From: CAZWRV01 sp964636325
GTDB lineage: Bacteria; Verrucomicrobiota; Lentisphaeria; Victivallales; GWF2-50-93
Direction: 5' to 3'
Assembly: GCA_964636325.1 (NCBI GenBank)
Contig: CAZWRV010000015.1
Coordinates: 21,773 to 85,772 of the forward strand
DNA: 64,000 bases
Positions 17,933-26,929 of this stretch are shown here, one piece after another. A program made the translations under genes and the position numbers. The notes beneath the pieces were generated by a model. That model was not told where the DNA came from and made no database searches. It saw nothing but the letters and a program-made list of their open reading frames with translations. Numbering within the stretch: the stretch's first letter is position 1; each line of letters starts with the position of its first letter.

Positions 17933-18742
17933 ATGAAGACTGTCTTGTTTTCGAAGTCGTTAAAGGATAAATCGCCTTCCGATCTTGTCGAAATCGCCGC
18001 GGAATGCGGCGCTGACGGCTATGACATCTGCATAAGGAAGGGGCATCAAGTCACACCAGAGAACGTGTCCGCAGTTTTGCCGAGGCTAGTGAAGCTGCTT
18101 TCGAGCAACGGATTGGAGGTGCCGATGGCCAGCGGCGAGGGGGATCTGATTTATCCGGACGACTCCAGAGCCCTTCCTTCGCTCAAAGCGTTGGCGGAAT
18201 CGGGGATAAGAAATTTGAAGCTGGGATATTTTGTATATAAGCCACGCGAGGACAACTACTTGGCGTATGTCGACAAGATAAGGCGGGCCTTCGACGGATG
18301 GCAGATGCTCAGCCGCGAATACGGGGTTAAGATATGCTACCACACTCACTGCGGGCCGTGCATGGGGTTGAACGGAGCCGCCTTGGCGACTCTCCTCAAG
18401 GATTTCGATCCGGAATGCATCGGCGCCTACATCGATCCCGCCCATCTCGCGGTGAACGGAGAGGACTTCGATTTTGCCCTTAGCATGCTGAAGGATCATT
18501 TGGCGCTCGTGGCTCTTAAGGATGTCCTGATGATCCGCGAGGAGAAGAACGGCCATGGCTCCGTCAGGCTGGACTGGGTCAGGGCCGGGGTGGGGATGGT
18601 GGACTGGACGCTGGTCTTTTCCGAGCTGAGGCGGATCGGATACGGCGGAGTCTGCTCCGTGCACTGCGAATTCGAGGTTCCGGAGGGCGAATTCATCCGG
18701 GCTGTTGGGAAGGAAGTTGAGTTCTTTAGAAAGCATCTATAA
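17933..18742 (+). CDS. Sugar phosphate isomerase/epimerase-like TIM barrel (AP-endonuclease 2 fold)
   Basis: 269 residues from the ATG at 17933, preceded by TTAGGGA that includes the previous stop codon; an in-frame TTG at 17927 is less likely. The xylose-isomerase-like barrel shows successive metal-ligand patterns: CYHTHCGPCMG, IGAYIDPAHLAVNGEDF, ALVALKDVLM and a late CSVHCEFEVPEGEF. Members isomerise or epimerise keto/aldo sugars and inososes using divalent metal. Its place directly after a lyase gene suggests it handles an unusual sugar or uronate released from the glycan. Confidence 0.85.
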   Translation: MKTVLFSKSLKDKSPSDLVEIAAECGADGYDICIRKGHQVTPENVSAVLPRLVKLLSSNGLEVPMASGEGDLIYPDDSRALPSLKALAESGIRNLKLGYFVYKPREDNYLAYVDKIRRAFDGWQMLSREYGVKICYHTHCGPCMGLNGAALATLLKDFDPECIGAYIDPAHLAVNGEDFDFALSMLKDHLALVALKDVLMIREEKNGHGSVRLDWVRAGVGMVDWTLVFSELRRIGYGGVCSVHCEFEVPEGEFIRAVGKEVEFFRKHL

Positions 18743-18773
18743 AATTCTCAGAACAATGTTAAGGAGGCTGATT

Positions 18774-21700
18774 ATGACATTCAAGTCAATCCGCGCATTC
18801 GGGATCGTCTTGGCATCGCTGGCCGTGCAGATGCTTTGCTCTGATGCGTCTCGGGGGTCGGAAGCAGGCAGTCCGCCCACCATGTGCGTCCCTAAAATAA
18901 AGAATCCGCCGGTGATCGACGGGAATATTACTCCGGAGGAATACAAGGAGTTCTCGGCTATCAGCGGCGTTGTCCGTCTCAAGCCTAACATGGTCGTCCC
19001 AGTGGTGCAGCAGGTCGTGTGGTACCTGGGATATGACAAGGATTATCTGTATATGGCCATGGTGTCGCCGAATCCCGAGGGGGCCTGGCCTCTCGCGGAC
19101 ATAAAGCCGGAGGACGCGCTCGACTTTCCGATAGATCGCGCTCTGCTGAACGACGACCATGTCGAGATCGAATTCGGTGTGCATGGCCGCAAGAAGTCGC
19201 CGCTTGGCGGGTACGGCTTCTTCAAGCTGATCATAAATCCGCGGGGGGCGATGACCGACCGCCACTGGTTCAACGGCACGCCCGGCTCGGAGGATCTCTG
19301 GGACTATGGCGGCGAGACCAAGTGTAGCGTCGACAAGAAACAGTGGCTGCTCGAGACCAAAGTCGCATTCAAGTCGCTCGGCATAGAGAAGCCGGACGAG
19401 TTCAGCATGCCGATCCAGATTGTCCGCGCCGACTCCTGCGGCGACAGCATCTACTTTGCGGAGTGGGCCGGCTGCGGCTGGATGGACTGGACTAAGTTCG
19501 GGGAGATATGCTTGGATCCGGAGGCTCCGGCCGTGCAGTTCCTCAACGTGGGGGAAATCGGCAAAGGCGATATGGACATAAGGTTCGCGATCAACAACGC
19601 TTCGGCGGACGCACGCAAGCTGGCCGCTTCGGTGGTGGCGACGGACGGAGACGGCAAGGGCGTCTATTCCGAGGACAAGAATCTCGATGTGCCGCCGGGC
19701 GGCAGCGGCGAGTTCAAGTTTGCCGGCAAGCTCCCGATAACTGCCCAGGGCAATCATGTGGTCGTAAAAGTGTCCGAGATTGACAAGGCCGGCAAAGCAA
19801 AGATGCTTTACTTCACAGACATGCCTGTCATTCAGCTTACCGACGAACTCTGGAAGAAGGACTACGCCCCTTGGATGGCGGGACGTCCTCAGACCGGAAA
19901 ATACAAGTGGTCTTTCGCGTATTGGCCGAGCTGCGGAGTCATAAGGGCGTCGGTCGACGTAGACATGTTCGGAATCAATGAGGAGATTCTGAACGCCGGC
20001 GCCTGGTCGCTGGGCCTCCTCAAGAAGGGCGAGGGTAAGCCGCTTTCGGAGAAGAAGGCGAAGATGGGCAAGCGGCGCGAATCCATGATTCTCGAGACCG
20101 GTCCGCTTACGGCCGGAGAATATGAAGTCAAGCTCACCCTGTTCGGTGCCGACGGGGAGAAGGTCCTCGACGAGAAGAAGTCGTCTTTCGCAAGGAACAA
20201 TTATCCGTGGGAGGGCAATGATCTCGGCAAGGCGAGCAAGGTGATACCGCCATATACTCCGATAAGGTTTGAAGGGCTCGCCTTAAGTCCGTGGGGCAGG
20301 ACTTATACGGTTTCAAAGTCAGGTCTGATCGAAAAGATAAAGGCGGCAGGAGGCCGCAAGGGAGACGAGGAGATTCTTCGCTCCCCGGTCTCGCTCGAGG
20401 CCGTCCGGGACGGAAAGGTATCCGGGATCGAGAATGCGTCCGTTGAAGTAAAGGCCGCCTCCGACGACAGGATCGATATCTCCGCGAAAGGAAGCATCGG
20501 AGGGGCAGCTGTCAGCGTCGAAAGCCATCTTGAATTCGACGGGTGGTACAATGTCCGCATGACGCTGGATCCCGGCGGCCAGCCGCAGTCATTCGACTGC
20601 CTCTCCCTGAACATCCCTGTGTGGGAGCGTTCTGACACCATGTATGTCCAGCGCGGAGACGGCCTGAGCGAAAACAGGACTGATTCAATTCCCGAGGGTA
20701 AGGGTGTTGTCTGGGATTCGCGTGATCTTCCGTCGGTAGGCAAGGAGAACGGATCCTTCGTGCCCGTCGCGTTCGCGGGGAACGGCGACAAAGGCGTATG
20801 GTTCTTCGCGGTGGACAGCAGGAACTGGACCTTGTCCCCGGACAAGGCGGCGCTCGAATTCGTGAGACCTGACGGCGGCGGTGTCGACATGCGCTTCAAC
20901 ATCTTCGCGGCAAAGACACTGCTGGACAAGCCTCGCACGATAGAGTTCGCCATGCTGGCTACGCCCGTAAAGCCGTATCCTGAAAACTACAGGCATCGCT
21001 GCTGGTACGGCGACACTAAATATTATAGCCATTCCACCGAGGGGTACCGCACATACGGATCAAGCGTCGATGGATTTGAACTGTATCGTGACGAAGATTA
21101 TTCGGCTCTGACCGAATATTTGAAGAAGGCGTTTCCGCTGGTCAATGAAGGGAAACCGCTGGCCCTTTACGGCTCGACGTGGATGTGCGGACTTGGATTG
21201 GACGCCTTCGACACCTACGGCGGCGAATGGCTCGGAATAACCAACTGGGAGCCGATGCCGGACACCCACTACAAAGGGAAAAAGAACATGCAGGGCACCC
21301 TCACCTTCGAGACGCCGCGCCAGCTCACGCCGCTCGCCGTGCCCAACTGGACCGACAGCTTTCTCGACTGCTTCGTATGGTGGCACAAACGTCTCTTCGA
21401 GAAGGTGCCGGTTGTGAACGGAACCTGGTGGGACAACTCCTCTATAGGCTGCTTCACGGACTACGACCCCGTTAAAAAGGAGTTCTACAGGAAGTGGAAC
21501 GTCTTCATGCGCAGGAACCTGATGAAGAGGTTGATCACCATGCAGCATGAGATGGGCAGGCAGCCGCAGTGGATAATGAACATGCACGTGGACTTCTCGT
21601 GGTGCCAGGACGCCTGGCATGTCGAGAACGACTTCAACCCGCTGTCCACCGAAGGGACGATACTCGATGTAATCAATGTCGACCAGTTCCGCGCCCTTTG

Positions 21701-22223
21701 CCGAACCAAGCGCGGCATAATACAGGCGCTCGATTCGAAGATGTGTTTCTCAAACGTCCCGCGCAACCAGCACCGCCAGCAGGCGCGTGCCAGCTACGGC
21801 CTGTGCCTCCTGCACGACATCGGCGGACGTGCCCTCCACAACCCCGGAGAATCCATCCACCGCCAGCTCATGGAGACGATGACGAGGAGCGTCGACTTCT
21901 TCGGCAAGGCGGAGTTCATCCCATACTGGGACAAGACCGACCTCGCCGTCAACACGAAGCCTGGAACCCATATGTCAATCTACCGCGATCCCGACGGCAA
22001 GAGGGCGGTGCTTGTGATAATGAACACGAGCCACAAGGACATAGCATATCCGCATATCAAGGTGGGGAACGGACTGATACCGGGGAAGAAGGATCACGAA
22101 CTCAAGGTTAGCGACGCGGAGACTGGCGAAGTCTGGCGCTGCGTCAGCAACGAGTTCATGACCTACAACGAGCGCCACTTCCTATTCGAGAAGGACGGCC
22201 TGATGATCATGGCGGTAGAATAA
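18774..22223 (+). CDS. Secreted CBM9-like plus DUF6067/GH123-like glycoside hydrolase
   Basis: 1149 residues from the ATG at 18774, chosen for its AAGGAGG ribosome-binding site; the frame runs upstream to 18705 inside the isomerase gene. A signal peptide (FGIVLASLAVQMLCSDA) is followed by a carbohydrate-binding family 9-like domain (PPVIDGNITPEEYKEF, DDHVEIEFGVHGRK). The DUF6067-type domain begins near residue 490 (VIPPYTPIRFEGLALSPWGR). A barrel-like core contains VNGTWWDNSSIGCFTDYD near residue 880 and FSWCQDAWHVENDF. It resembles the protein at 7232-10711 in domain order, so both operons carry an equivalent enzyme. Confidence 0.8.
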   Translation: MTFKSIRAFGIVLASLAVQMLCSDASRGSEAGSPPTMCVPKIKNPPVIDGNITPEEYKEFSAISGVVRLKPNMVVPVVQQVVWYLGYDKDYLYMAMVSPNPEGAWPLADIKPEDALDFPIDRALLNDDHVEIEFGVHGRKKSPLGGYGFFKLIINPRGAMTDRHWFNGTPGSEDLWDYGGETKCSVDKKQWLLETKVAFKSLGIEKPDEFSMPIQIVRADSCGDSIYFAEWAGCGWMDWTKFGEICLDPEAPAVQFLNVGEIGKGDMDIRFAINNASADARKLAASVVATDGDGKGVYSEDKNLDVPPGGSGEFKFAGKLPITAQGNHVVVKVSEIDKAGKAKMLYFTDMPVIQLTDELWKKDYAPWMAGRPQTGKYKWSFAYWPSCGVIRASVDVDMFGINEEILNAGAWSLGLLKKGEGKPLSEKKAKMGKRRESMILETGPLTAGEYEVKLTLFGADGEKVLDEKKSSFARNNYPWEGNDLGKASKVIPPYTPIRFEGLALSPWGRTYTVSKSGLIEKIKAAGGRKGDEEILRSPVSLEAVRDGKVSGIENASVEVKAASDDRIDISAKGSIGGAAVSVESHLEFDGWYNVRMTLDPGGQPQSFDCLSLNIPVWERSDTMYVQRGDGLSENRTDSIPEGKGVVWDSRDLPSVGKENGSFVPVAFAGNGDKGVWFFAVDSRNWTLSPDKAALEFVRPDGGGVDMRFNIFAAKTLLDKPRTIEFAMLATPVKPYPENYRHRCWYGDTKYYSHSTEGYRTYGSSVDGFELYRDEDYSALTEYLKKAFPLVNEGKPLALYGSTWMCGLGLDAFDTYGGEWLGITNWEPMPDTHYKGKKNMQGTLTFETPRQLTPLAVPNWTDSFLDCFVWWHKRLFEKVPVVNGTWWDNSSIGCFTDYDPVKKEFYRKWNVFMRRNLMKRLITMQHEMGRQPQWIMNMHVDFSWCQDAWHVENDFNPLSTEGTILDVINVDQFRALCRTKRGIIQALDSKMCFSNVPRNQHRQQARASYGLCLLHDIGGRALHNPGESIHRQLMETMTRSVDFFGKAEFIPYWDKTDLAVNTKPGTHMSIYRDPDGKRAVLVIMNTSHKDIAYPHIKVGNGLIPGKKDHELKVSDAETGEVWRCVSNEFMTYNERHFLFEKDGLMIMAVE

Positions 22224-22251
22224 TTTATCACCCGCTGGGGGTGAAAAATTA
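22221..22251 (+). terminator. Stem-loop directly after the DUF6067 gene
   Basis: The stop codon opens a long hairpin: TAATTT-A-TCACCC, loop, GGGTGA-A-AAATTA. It lacks a T-run, so it may be a transcript-end stabiliser rather than a classic terminator. Confidence 0.45.
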
Positions 22252-22344
22252 TCTGTAAAGCAAGTTTCCGGACTGACAACTGAATAATGATAAGATGTCG
22301 GAGTCTGAGTCAGCGGCATTTGGCCGTCTATACTCCATTAGCGT

Positions 22345-22583
22345 GAAATTTACATTTTGACGAGCAAGATTTGGGATTGGATATTTTCGTTCCAACCGAG
22401 TGGCGACATGAATGTCGTCCGAGTAAGGAACGGAAAAATACGGCCCAAAGATGCCCGCCGCAAGGCGGTTGCGGTCTTTCGGTTTTGCTCCGCACCCTTC
22501 GAGACCCTTCGATACCTCGGTATCGGTGGCCTCTCAGAACACGGAGCAATTCCCGAAACCTCCGCAATCAAAATGTAAATTTC
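22345..22583. mobile_element. MITE-like element D, complete copy with 16-bp terminal inverted repeats
   Basis: A 239-bp noncoding element bounded by perfect inverted repeats (GAAATTTACATTTTGA at 22345-22360, its inverse at 22568-22583). The inside carries a large imperfect hairpin from TGCTCCG to CGGAGCA with a GATACC-TC-GGTATC tip. Bases 22402-22597 recur at 63723-63921 with few changes. No target-site duplication is obvious. It splits the gap between the DUF6067 gene and the alpha-galactosidase-like gene. The remaining parts of this 399-bp gap hold only the stem-loop at 22221 and the next gene's ribosome-binding site. Confidence 0.7.
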
Positions 22584-22622
22584 TCAGCCTAAAGGAGTAT
22601 AACATTACAGTAAGAGGTGATT

Positions 22623-24605
22623 ATGCAGATGAACTCTAAGCTCAAGTGTTCGGTGAGGAGAATAGGGAACCTTGAAATCGATTACAATCCGGTAAGCGGG
22701 CAGATCATGAGTGTCTGTGACCGCGAGCTCGGGATGGAAGTGATCAGTTTCAAGGAAGGCGGCGAACTGGAGATAAACAAGCTGCCTGTCCCGACGGAAA
22801 TTGTCGGGCAGGACGCCAGCGAGGTGAATCCCGCCTGGCAGTGCAGCCTGCGATCCGTTCAGCATCCATCCGTCGGATGCGCGCAGGGGCTAGATATTTT
22901 CCGCCAGGTGGTCGTCGGAAGCGCATGCAAGGGCGCGGGGAACCACATCAATCCGTCGAACAGTATGCATGTCCGCTACCGGCTCGACCGTTCCCAGGTC
23001 AACCGCTACGTGACGCCGGATCCGCAGAGCGCCGGACAGCGTCCCATACAGATGCCGCTGTGGCTTGACACCGTGGGGGTTATGGCTTCCAGAACCGACT
23101 GGTTCGGCCCGGAGACGAGGATGATACAATGCTCGATCGGCGGATGCGGGCCGCGTTCGCATGTCGGATTGGAGGACGCTCCCGTCAAGGATGCGCTGCA
23201 GAATCTATGGAACATGTTCCGGCGCACGCATCCCGGTGTCCAGGTCGTTCCCGGAGCCGTATACTATCATCCCGACGGCAGATGGCTCTGGATCACAAGC
23301 CAGCGGCCGACCGTCGGCATGCACTGGGACTATGGAGAGGACTATTTGAAGGCGCAGTTCCAGTTCCATGCCCTCCTCGATCCGGCCGAGATAGTCCATG
23401 TCCCCGAGGTCAGCTTCTATTGGGGCAGGGGCGGCCGCGATGAACTCATGAAACGTCTTAACGACAACTTCATCGGCTACGAGGAGCCCGGCGACTGGTT
23501 TTTCCACACCTGCTGGTTCTGGCTGCATTGGTGGCAGTTCCGTCAGAACGGTTATGATGACATGACCGAGCATTTGAAGTTCCTCAACGGTGAGCTCGGC
23601 CTCACAGGCTTTGGATTGACAAGCCACGATCTCCGGCCCGGCGCGTGGGACTGCTGTCCGTCTGGCCTGCGCCCGAGCCCGCATCTCGGCGGCGACAGCG
23701 GGCTGAGGAAGCTCGGAGAGACGGCGAAGTCGCTAGGCTGCAAGATGTATGTATGGCTGCCGTTCCTCGGCCTGGCAAGGCCGAGCCTTGATCTCAAGGA
23801 ATCCTGGCGGATCAAGGGACAGGACGGCCGCCCTTATGAAAGCTTCTACATCGAATCATTCGACATGTATCACGCCGTCAACTTCGGCTATCCGGAAGTG
23901 CAGGCATATTATCTTGAATGGATACGCCGTTACATACAGGACTACCATGTCGAGGGAATCTTCTGGGACTGCGGTGGAACTCCGTTGCCGCCGGACTTCT
24001 CCCCGCACGAGACCCGCCCCTTCCAGCGCTTCCCGAGCGAATGCATGACCGCATCATACAACTTCATGGAGAAGGTCATGCTCTTCGGCAAGTCCCTCAG
24101 CAGGGATTTCTTCATGTTCCACGAGTGCATGGGGATGGACCTGCCCGGCATGGGATATTCTACCAGCACCGGAAACGATCCATTCATGTTCGACCTGAAT
24201 AGGGCCGGACGGCGCAGGATAGTATTCCAGAGCCATTCCACATACAATCTCTACGGCGGAAAGGCGACTGTCAGTCCGAACACCGACTGCGCGTTCAAGT
24301 CGCCGGTCAGCATCGACACATACAGGCCCATGGCGAAGGATCAGATGAACAAGTGGATCGTAAAGTTCGTGAGGAAGCATGGAGTGAGGGATGCCGTCGG
24401 GCTCCAGCCCGGCGCCGCCTTGTGCGCAAACCACATCGTGGTTGACGACGGAAAAGAGGAATGCGAACTCGTTGTCCCTCACTGGGTGCCGAAGGTGAAA
24501 TCCCTTACGCATGTCCTTACAGGGGAGAAATATATGCCGGATAAAAAGGTGGGTAGCGGAACGGTTTTCCGCCTGCCCCGCAAGGCCGCCTATGAGATAG
24601 GATGA
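22623..24605 (+). CDS. Alpha-galactosidase-like (clan GH-D type) TIM-barrel glycoside hydrolase
   Basis: 660 residues from the ATG at 22623, preceded by AAGAGGTG. An N-terminal beta-rich region of about 270 residues leads into a TIM barrel: WFFHTCWFWLHWWQFRQNG, YVWLPFLGLARPSLDL and VEGIFWDCGGTPLPPDF, where the Asp of FWDCG occupies the usual nucleophile strand of GH36/GH27-like enzymes. A short C-terminal beta domain follows. No signal peptide, so a cytoplasmic or peripheral role on oligosaccharides is likely. The family assignment rests on pattern recognition only. Confidence 0.6.
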   Translation: MQMNSKLKCSVRRIGNLEIDYNPVSGQIMSVCDRELGMEVISFKEGGELEINKLPVPTEIVGQDASEVNPAWQCSLRSVQHPSVGCAQGLDIFRQVVVGSACKGAGNHINPSNSMHVRYRLDRSQVNRYVTPDPQSAGQRPIQMPLWLDTVGVMASRTDWFGPETRMIQCSIGGCGPRSHVGLEDAPVKDALQNLWNMFRRTHPGVQVVPGAVYYHPDGRWLWITSQRPTVGMHWDYGEDYLKAQFQFHALLDPAEIVHVPEVSFYWGRGGRDELMKRLNDNFIGYEEPGDWFFHTCWFWLHWWQFRQNGYDDMTEHLKFLNGELGLTGFGLTSHDLRPGAWDCCPSGLRPSPHLGGDSGLRKLGETAKSLGCKMYVWLPFLGLARPSLDLKESWRIKGQDGRPYESFYIESFDMYHAVNFGYPEVQAYYLEWIRRYIQDYHVEGIFWDCGGTPLPPDFSPHETRPFQRFPSECMTASYNFMEKVMLFGKSLSRDFFMFHECMGMDLPGMGYSTSTGNDPFMFDLNRAGRRRIVFQSHSTYNLYGGKATVSPNTDCAFKSPVSIDTYRPMAKDQMNKWIVKFVRKHGVRDAVGLQPGAALCANHIVVDDGKEECELVVPHWVPKVKSLTHVLTGEKYMPDKKVGSGTVFRLPRKAAYEIG

Positions 24606-24691
24606 ATCTCCGTTCCCCGAAAAATTATCGGCAAGGTAGGGGAGGGGGACGAGGAAGATAGCGATTAAGGCATTCGAGTCTTATAGGAGCG

Positions 24692-26728
24692 ATGATGGAC
24701 GTATTAGACGAGAAAAGATTTCCTCATTCCGCGAAGACGCGCAATCTCGTGCGCTTCGCCGAGCATCTTCCGTCCGAGACGATGGATGCGAGTTTCGCTG
24801 GGGACTTCGGCTTCCGCGGGCGCGGAAGCCGCTTCTCTATTCTTAAAAGTCCGAAGAGTGCGCCGGGGCCTGACCAGTGCTGGGGGAGTTTTGCCCGCGA
24901 CTGCCGGCTCCTTTTCGGCAAACTGCTGGGGCTTGAAATCGCTTATGAAGGCCTTCCTCCGGACAGAGCTGAATATGCGTCTCTTTACAACGCAATGAAC
25001 TACTACCGCTCGCACATCGAGGAATATTTCTTCCAGAACGGGATATTCCCATCGCCGCCAGTCGAAGGCCTCTGCCTCATATGGTTTCCGCAGGCGGACC
25101 AGCTCCGCGTTTCCTACAGGATATCGAACAGGGCGGATTTCCCTGTCACACTGCAGCTTAATTGGTTTTCCGAGGGTGTCGCAGGATTGAATTGCGAGGG
25201 GCGGGTCTTGAACGACGGCTTCGAATTCTCTAACGAGTGGGAGGTCGCCCGCACAAGATACAGGGCCAGGTCAAGGCTCATATCCGCACCGCCTCGCATA
25301 AAGTTCAAGATGGACGGGATGCGTTTCGAGTCAGATGAGCTTAAGGAGGCTTTGCCTCCTCACGGCGCCCTCGACTATGAATTCCTGTTTTCCTTCTCGT
25401 TCAACGATGAACGGATGCCTACGGTGTCGAAAGGCTGGAAGTCGAAGAGATCATTGCTCGAGGCGGCTTCGGACATGGAGACGGCTTATGCCAGGCTTCC
25501 GAGGTTGAAAAGGCCTTTCGACAAGTTCGAGAGGCTCTTTCTAAAGGCCGCCGGAACGCTGCAGTCGCTCCGTTTCAGGGACTATGATGTTTCAGGCCGA
25601 CCGGTGATGACAATACACGCCGGCAAGACGGGCGTCAACGCGACATGGTTCTGGGACACGGCTTTCACGCTGCTTGGGCTCGGGGTCGCCGGTGACACTG
25701 AAACTGCGAAAGGTGCGGTCCGTATCCTGATCGGAGGCATCAAGGAGGACGGAACGCCTCCCTGCACATACGAGGCCCAGGCGTATGCCTACCGCTACCA
25801 GATGCCTATCCTAGCCTGGGGCGTCGGACATTTTCTGGCAATGCATCCGGACATGGACTTTCTGAGACAGGCTTATCCGGCCTTGTCGCGATATGTCCGG
25901 AAATGGCTGACGTTCAAGACGGCTTCAGGCCTGGTGGTGCACCCGCCGGGAGGAACCGCCCTCGACGACACGCTCCGCTGGAACACGGGACTCCCTTTCA
26001 AGCCGAAGCATGGGCAGAAGTGGCACGCGATGGACTGGGGAAGAATGCACTTGGAAGGCTTTGAGGCTCCCGACGTCAACAGCTTCCTCTATCTCGAGCT
26101 TCGCACCATGGCCGCCATGGCACGAAAGCTTGGGCTGGAGGCGGAAGCGAATCACTGGGACGGCGAGGCGGACAAATTTTCAGCGGCTATAAATGATTGC
26201 CTTTATGACTGCAAGCTCGGCGTTTATCAGGACCGCGCCGTCGCCTCCCGCGGCTTCACCGGACTGATATCAAACGCCGCCTTCATGCCGCTATATGCCG
26301 GTATCGTGCCGAAGGATCGCATTCAAAAGCTTTGCCGTGGATGGCTCCTGAATCCTGAGCATTTCCTGACGCCGTTCCCGTTCCCGATGGTTGACAGAAG
26401 CAACTTTACATACCGGCCGGGCGGCTTCCTCTTCGCCCCGAAGGAATATCCCGGCTCCCTCTGCGTGCAGAACTACGCGCACGGACGCAGCGAGGTGTTC
26501 ATGGACTTCTGGTTCCTCTCGGCGCTCCACAATTCGGGATTCGTGAAGGAGGCCGAGGATATAGCGCTGGACATCCTGGGGCAGGTCGATCTGGGCGAAG
26601 GCATCAGCGAGTGCTACGACAGCCTGACGGGAATCTACGCCGGGCACCAGGAGTTCATGTGGAGCTCGGCCGCGGTCCTGGTGATCGCGTCGGGATACTA
26701 CAGGAAGGGACCGGTGGCGAGGCTGTGA
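24692..26728 (+). CDS. GH63/trehalase-like (alpha/alpha)6-barrel glycoside hydrolase
   Basis: 678 residues (or 677 from the ATG at 24695, which is better spaced from AGGAG). The N-terminal half is a beta-sandwich (RVSYRISNRADFPVTLQLNW). The C-terminal half is an alpha-helical barrel with NATWFWDTAFTLLGLGV near residue 312, VNSFLYLELRTMAAMARKLG, the conserved FMWSSA near residue 653, and SECYDSLTG, all typical of the GH63/mannosylglycerate hydrolase/trehalase group (clan GH-G). No signal peptide, so it probably trims imported oligosaccharides in the cytoplasm. It follows the GH-D-like gene by 86 bases in the same direction. Confidence 0.72.
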   Translation: MMDVLDEKRFPHSAKTRNLVRFAEHLPSETMDASFAGDFGFRGRGSRFSILKSPKSAPGPDQCWGSFARDCRLLFGKLLGLEIAYEGLPPDRAEYASLYNAMNYYRSHIEEYFFQNGIFPSPPVEGLCLIWFPQADQLRVSYRISNRADFPVTLQLNWFSEGVAGLNCEGRVLNDGFEFSNEWEVARTRYRARSRLISAPPRIKFKMDGMRFESDELKEALPPHGALDYEFLFSFSFNDERMPTVSKGWKSKRSLLEAASDMETAYARLPRLKRPFDKFERLFLKAAGTLQSLRFRDYDVSGRPVMTIHAGKTGVNATWFWDTAFTLLGLGVAGDTETAKGAVRILIGGIKEDGTPPCTYEAQAYAYRYQMPILAWGVGHFLAMHPDMDFLRQAYPALSRYVRKWLTFKTASGLVVHPPGGTALDDTLRWNTGLPFKPKHGQKWHAMDWGRMHLEGFEAPDVNSFLYLELRTMAAMARKLGLEAEANHWDGEADKFSAAINDCLYDCKLGVYQDRAVASRGFTGLISNAAFMPLYAGIVPKDRIQKLCRGWLLNPEHFLTPFPFPMVDRSNFTYRPGGFLFAPKEYPGSLCVQNYAHGRSEVFMDFWFLSALHNSGFVKEAEDIALDILGQVDLGEGISECYDSLTGIYAGHQEFMWSSAAVLVIASGYYRKGPVARL

Positions 26729-26792
26729 GGCAAGGGCGTGAATGGGATGATTGGATGAATGGATGGCGGGAACAGTAATAAATCTAGAGGCC

Positions 26793-26906
26793 AAGTTTTC
26801 CCCTGCGGGAAAAAGGCGCCCTTACGGCGCGCAGGTAGCTTGCGCGCGGCGCGCGCAAACTACATTTTGGAAAAAACGTTTTCCAAGTCGCACCGTAAGG
26901 GGCTAA
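26793..26906 (+). repeat. Modular palindromic repeat family B, copy 2
   Basis: About 114 bp of consecutive palindromes: TTTTCCCCTGCGGGAAAA, then CGCCCTTACGGCG, the core TAGCTTGCGCGCGGCGCGCG, and AAAAAACGTTTTCCAA, ending GTAAGGGGCTAA. The reverse complement of 52003-52116 is almost identical. Its right end lies 24 bases before the start of the secreted protein at 26930. The upstream part of this 200-base gap shows nothing else. Confidence 0.85.
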
Positions 26907-26929
26907 TGGACCGGAAAGGAATGAGGTCG

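Noticed and set aside
26759..26929. Upstream extension of the secreted protein gene
   Set aside because: It translates only the palindromic B repeat. The signal peptide and ribosome-binding site place the start at 26930.
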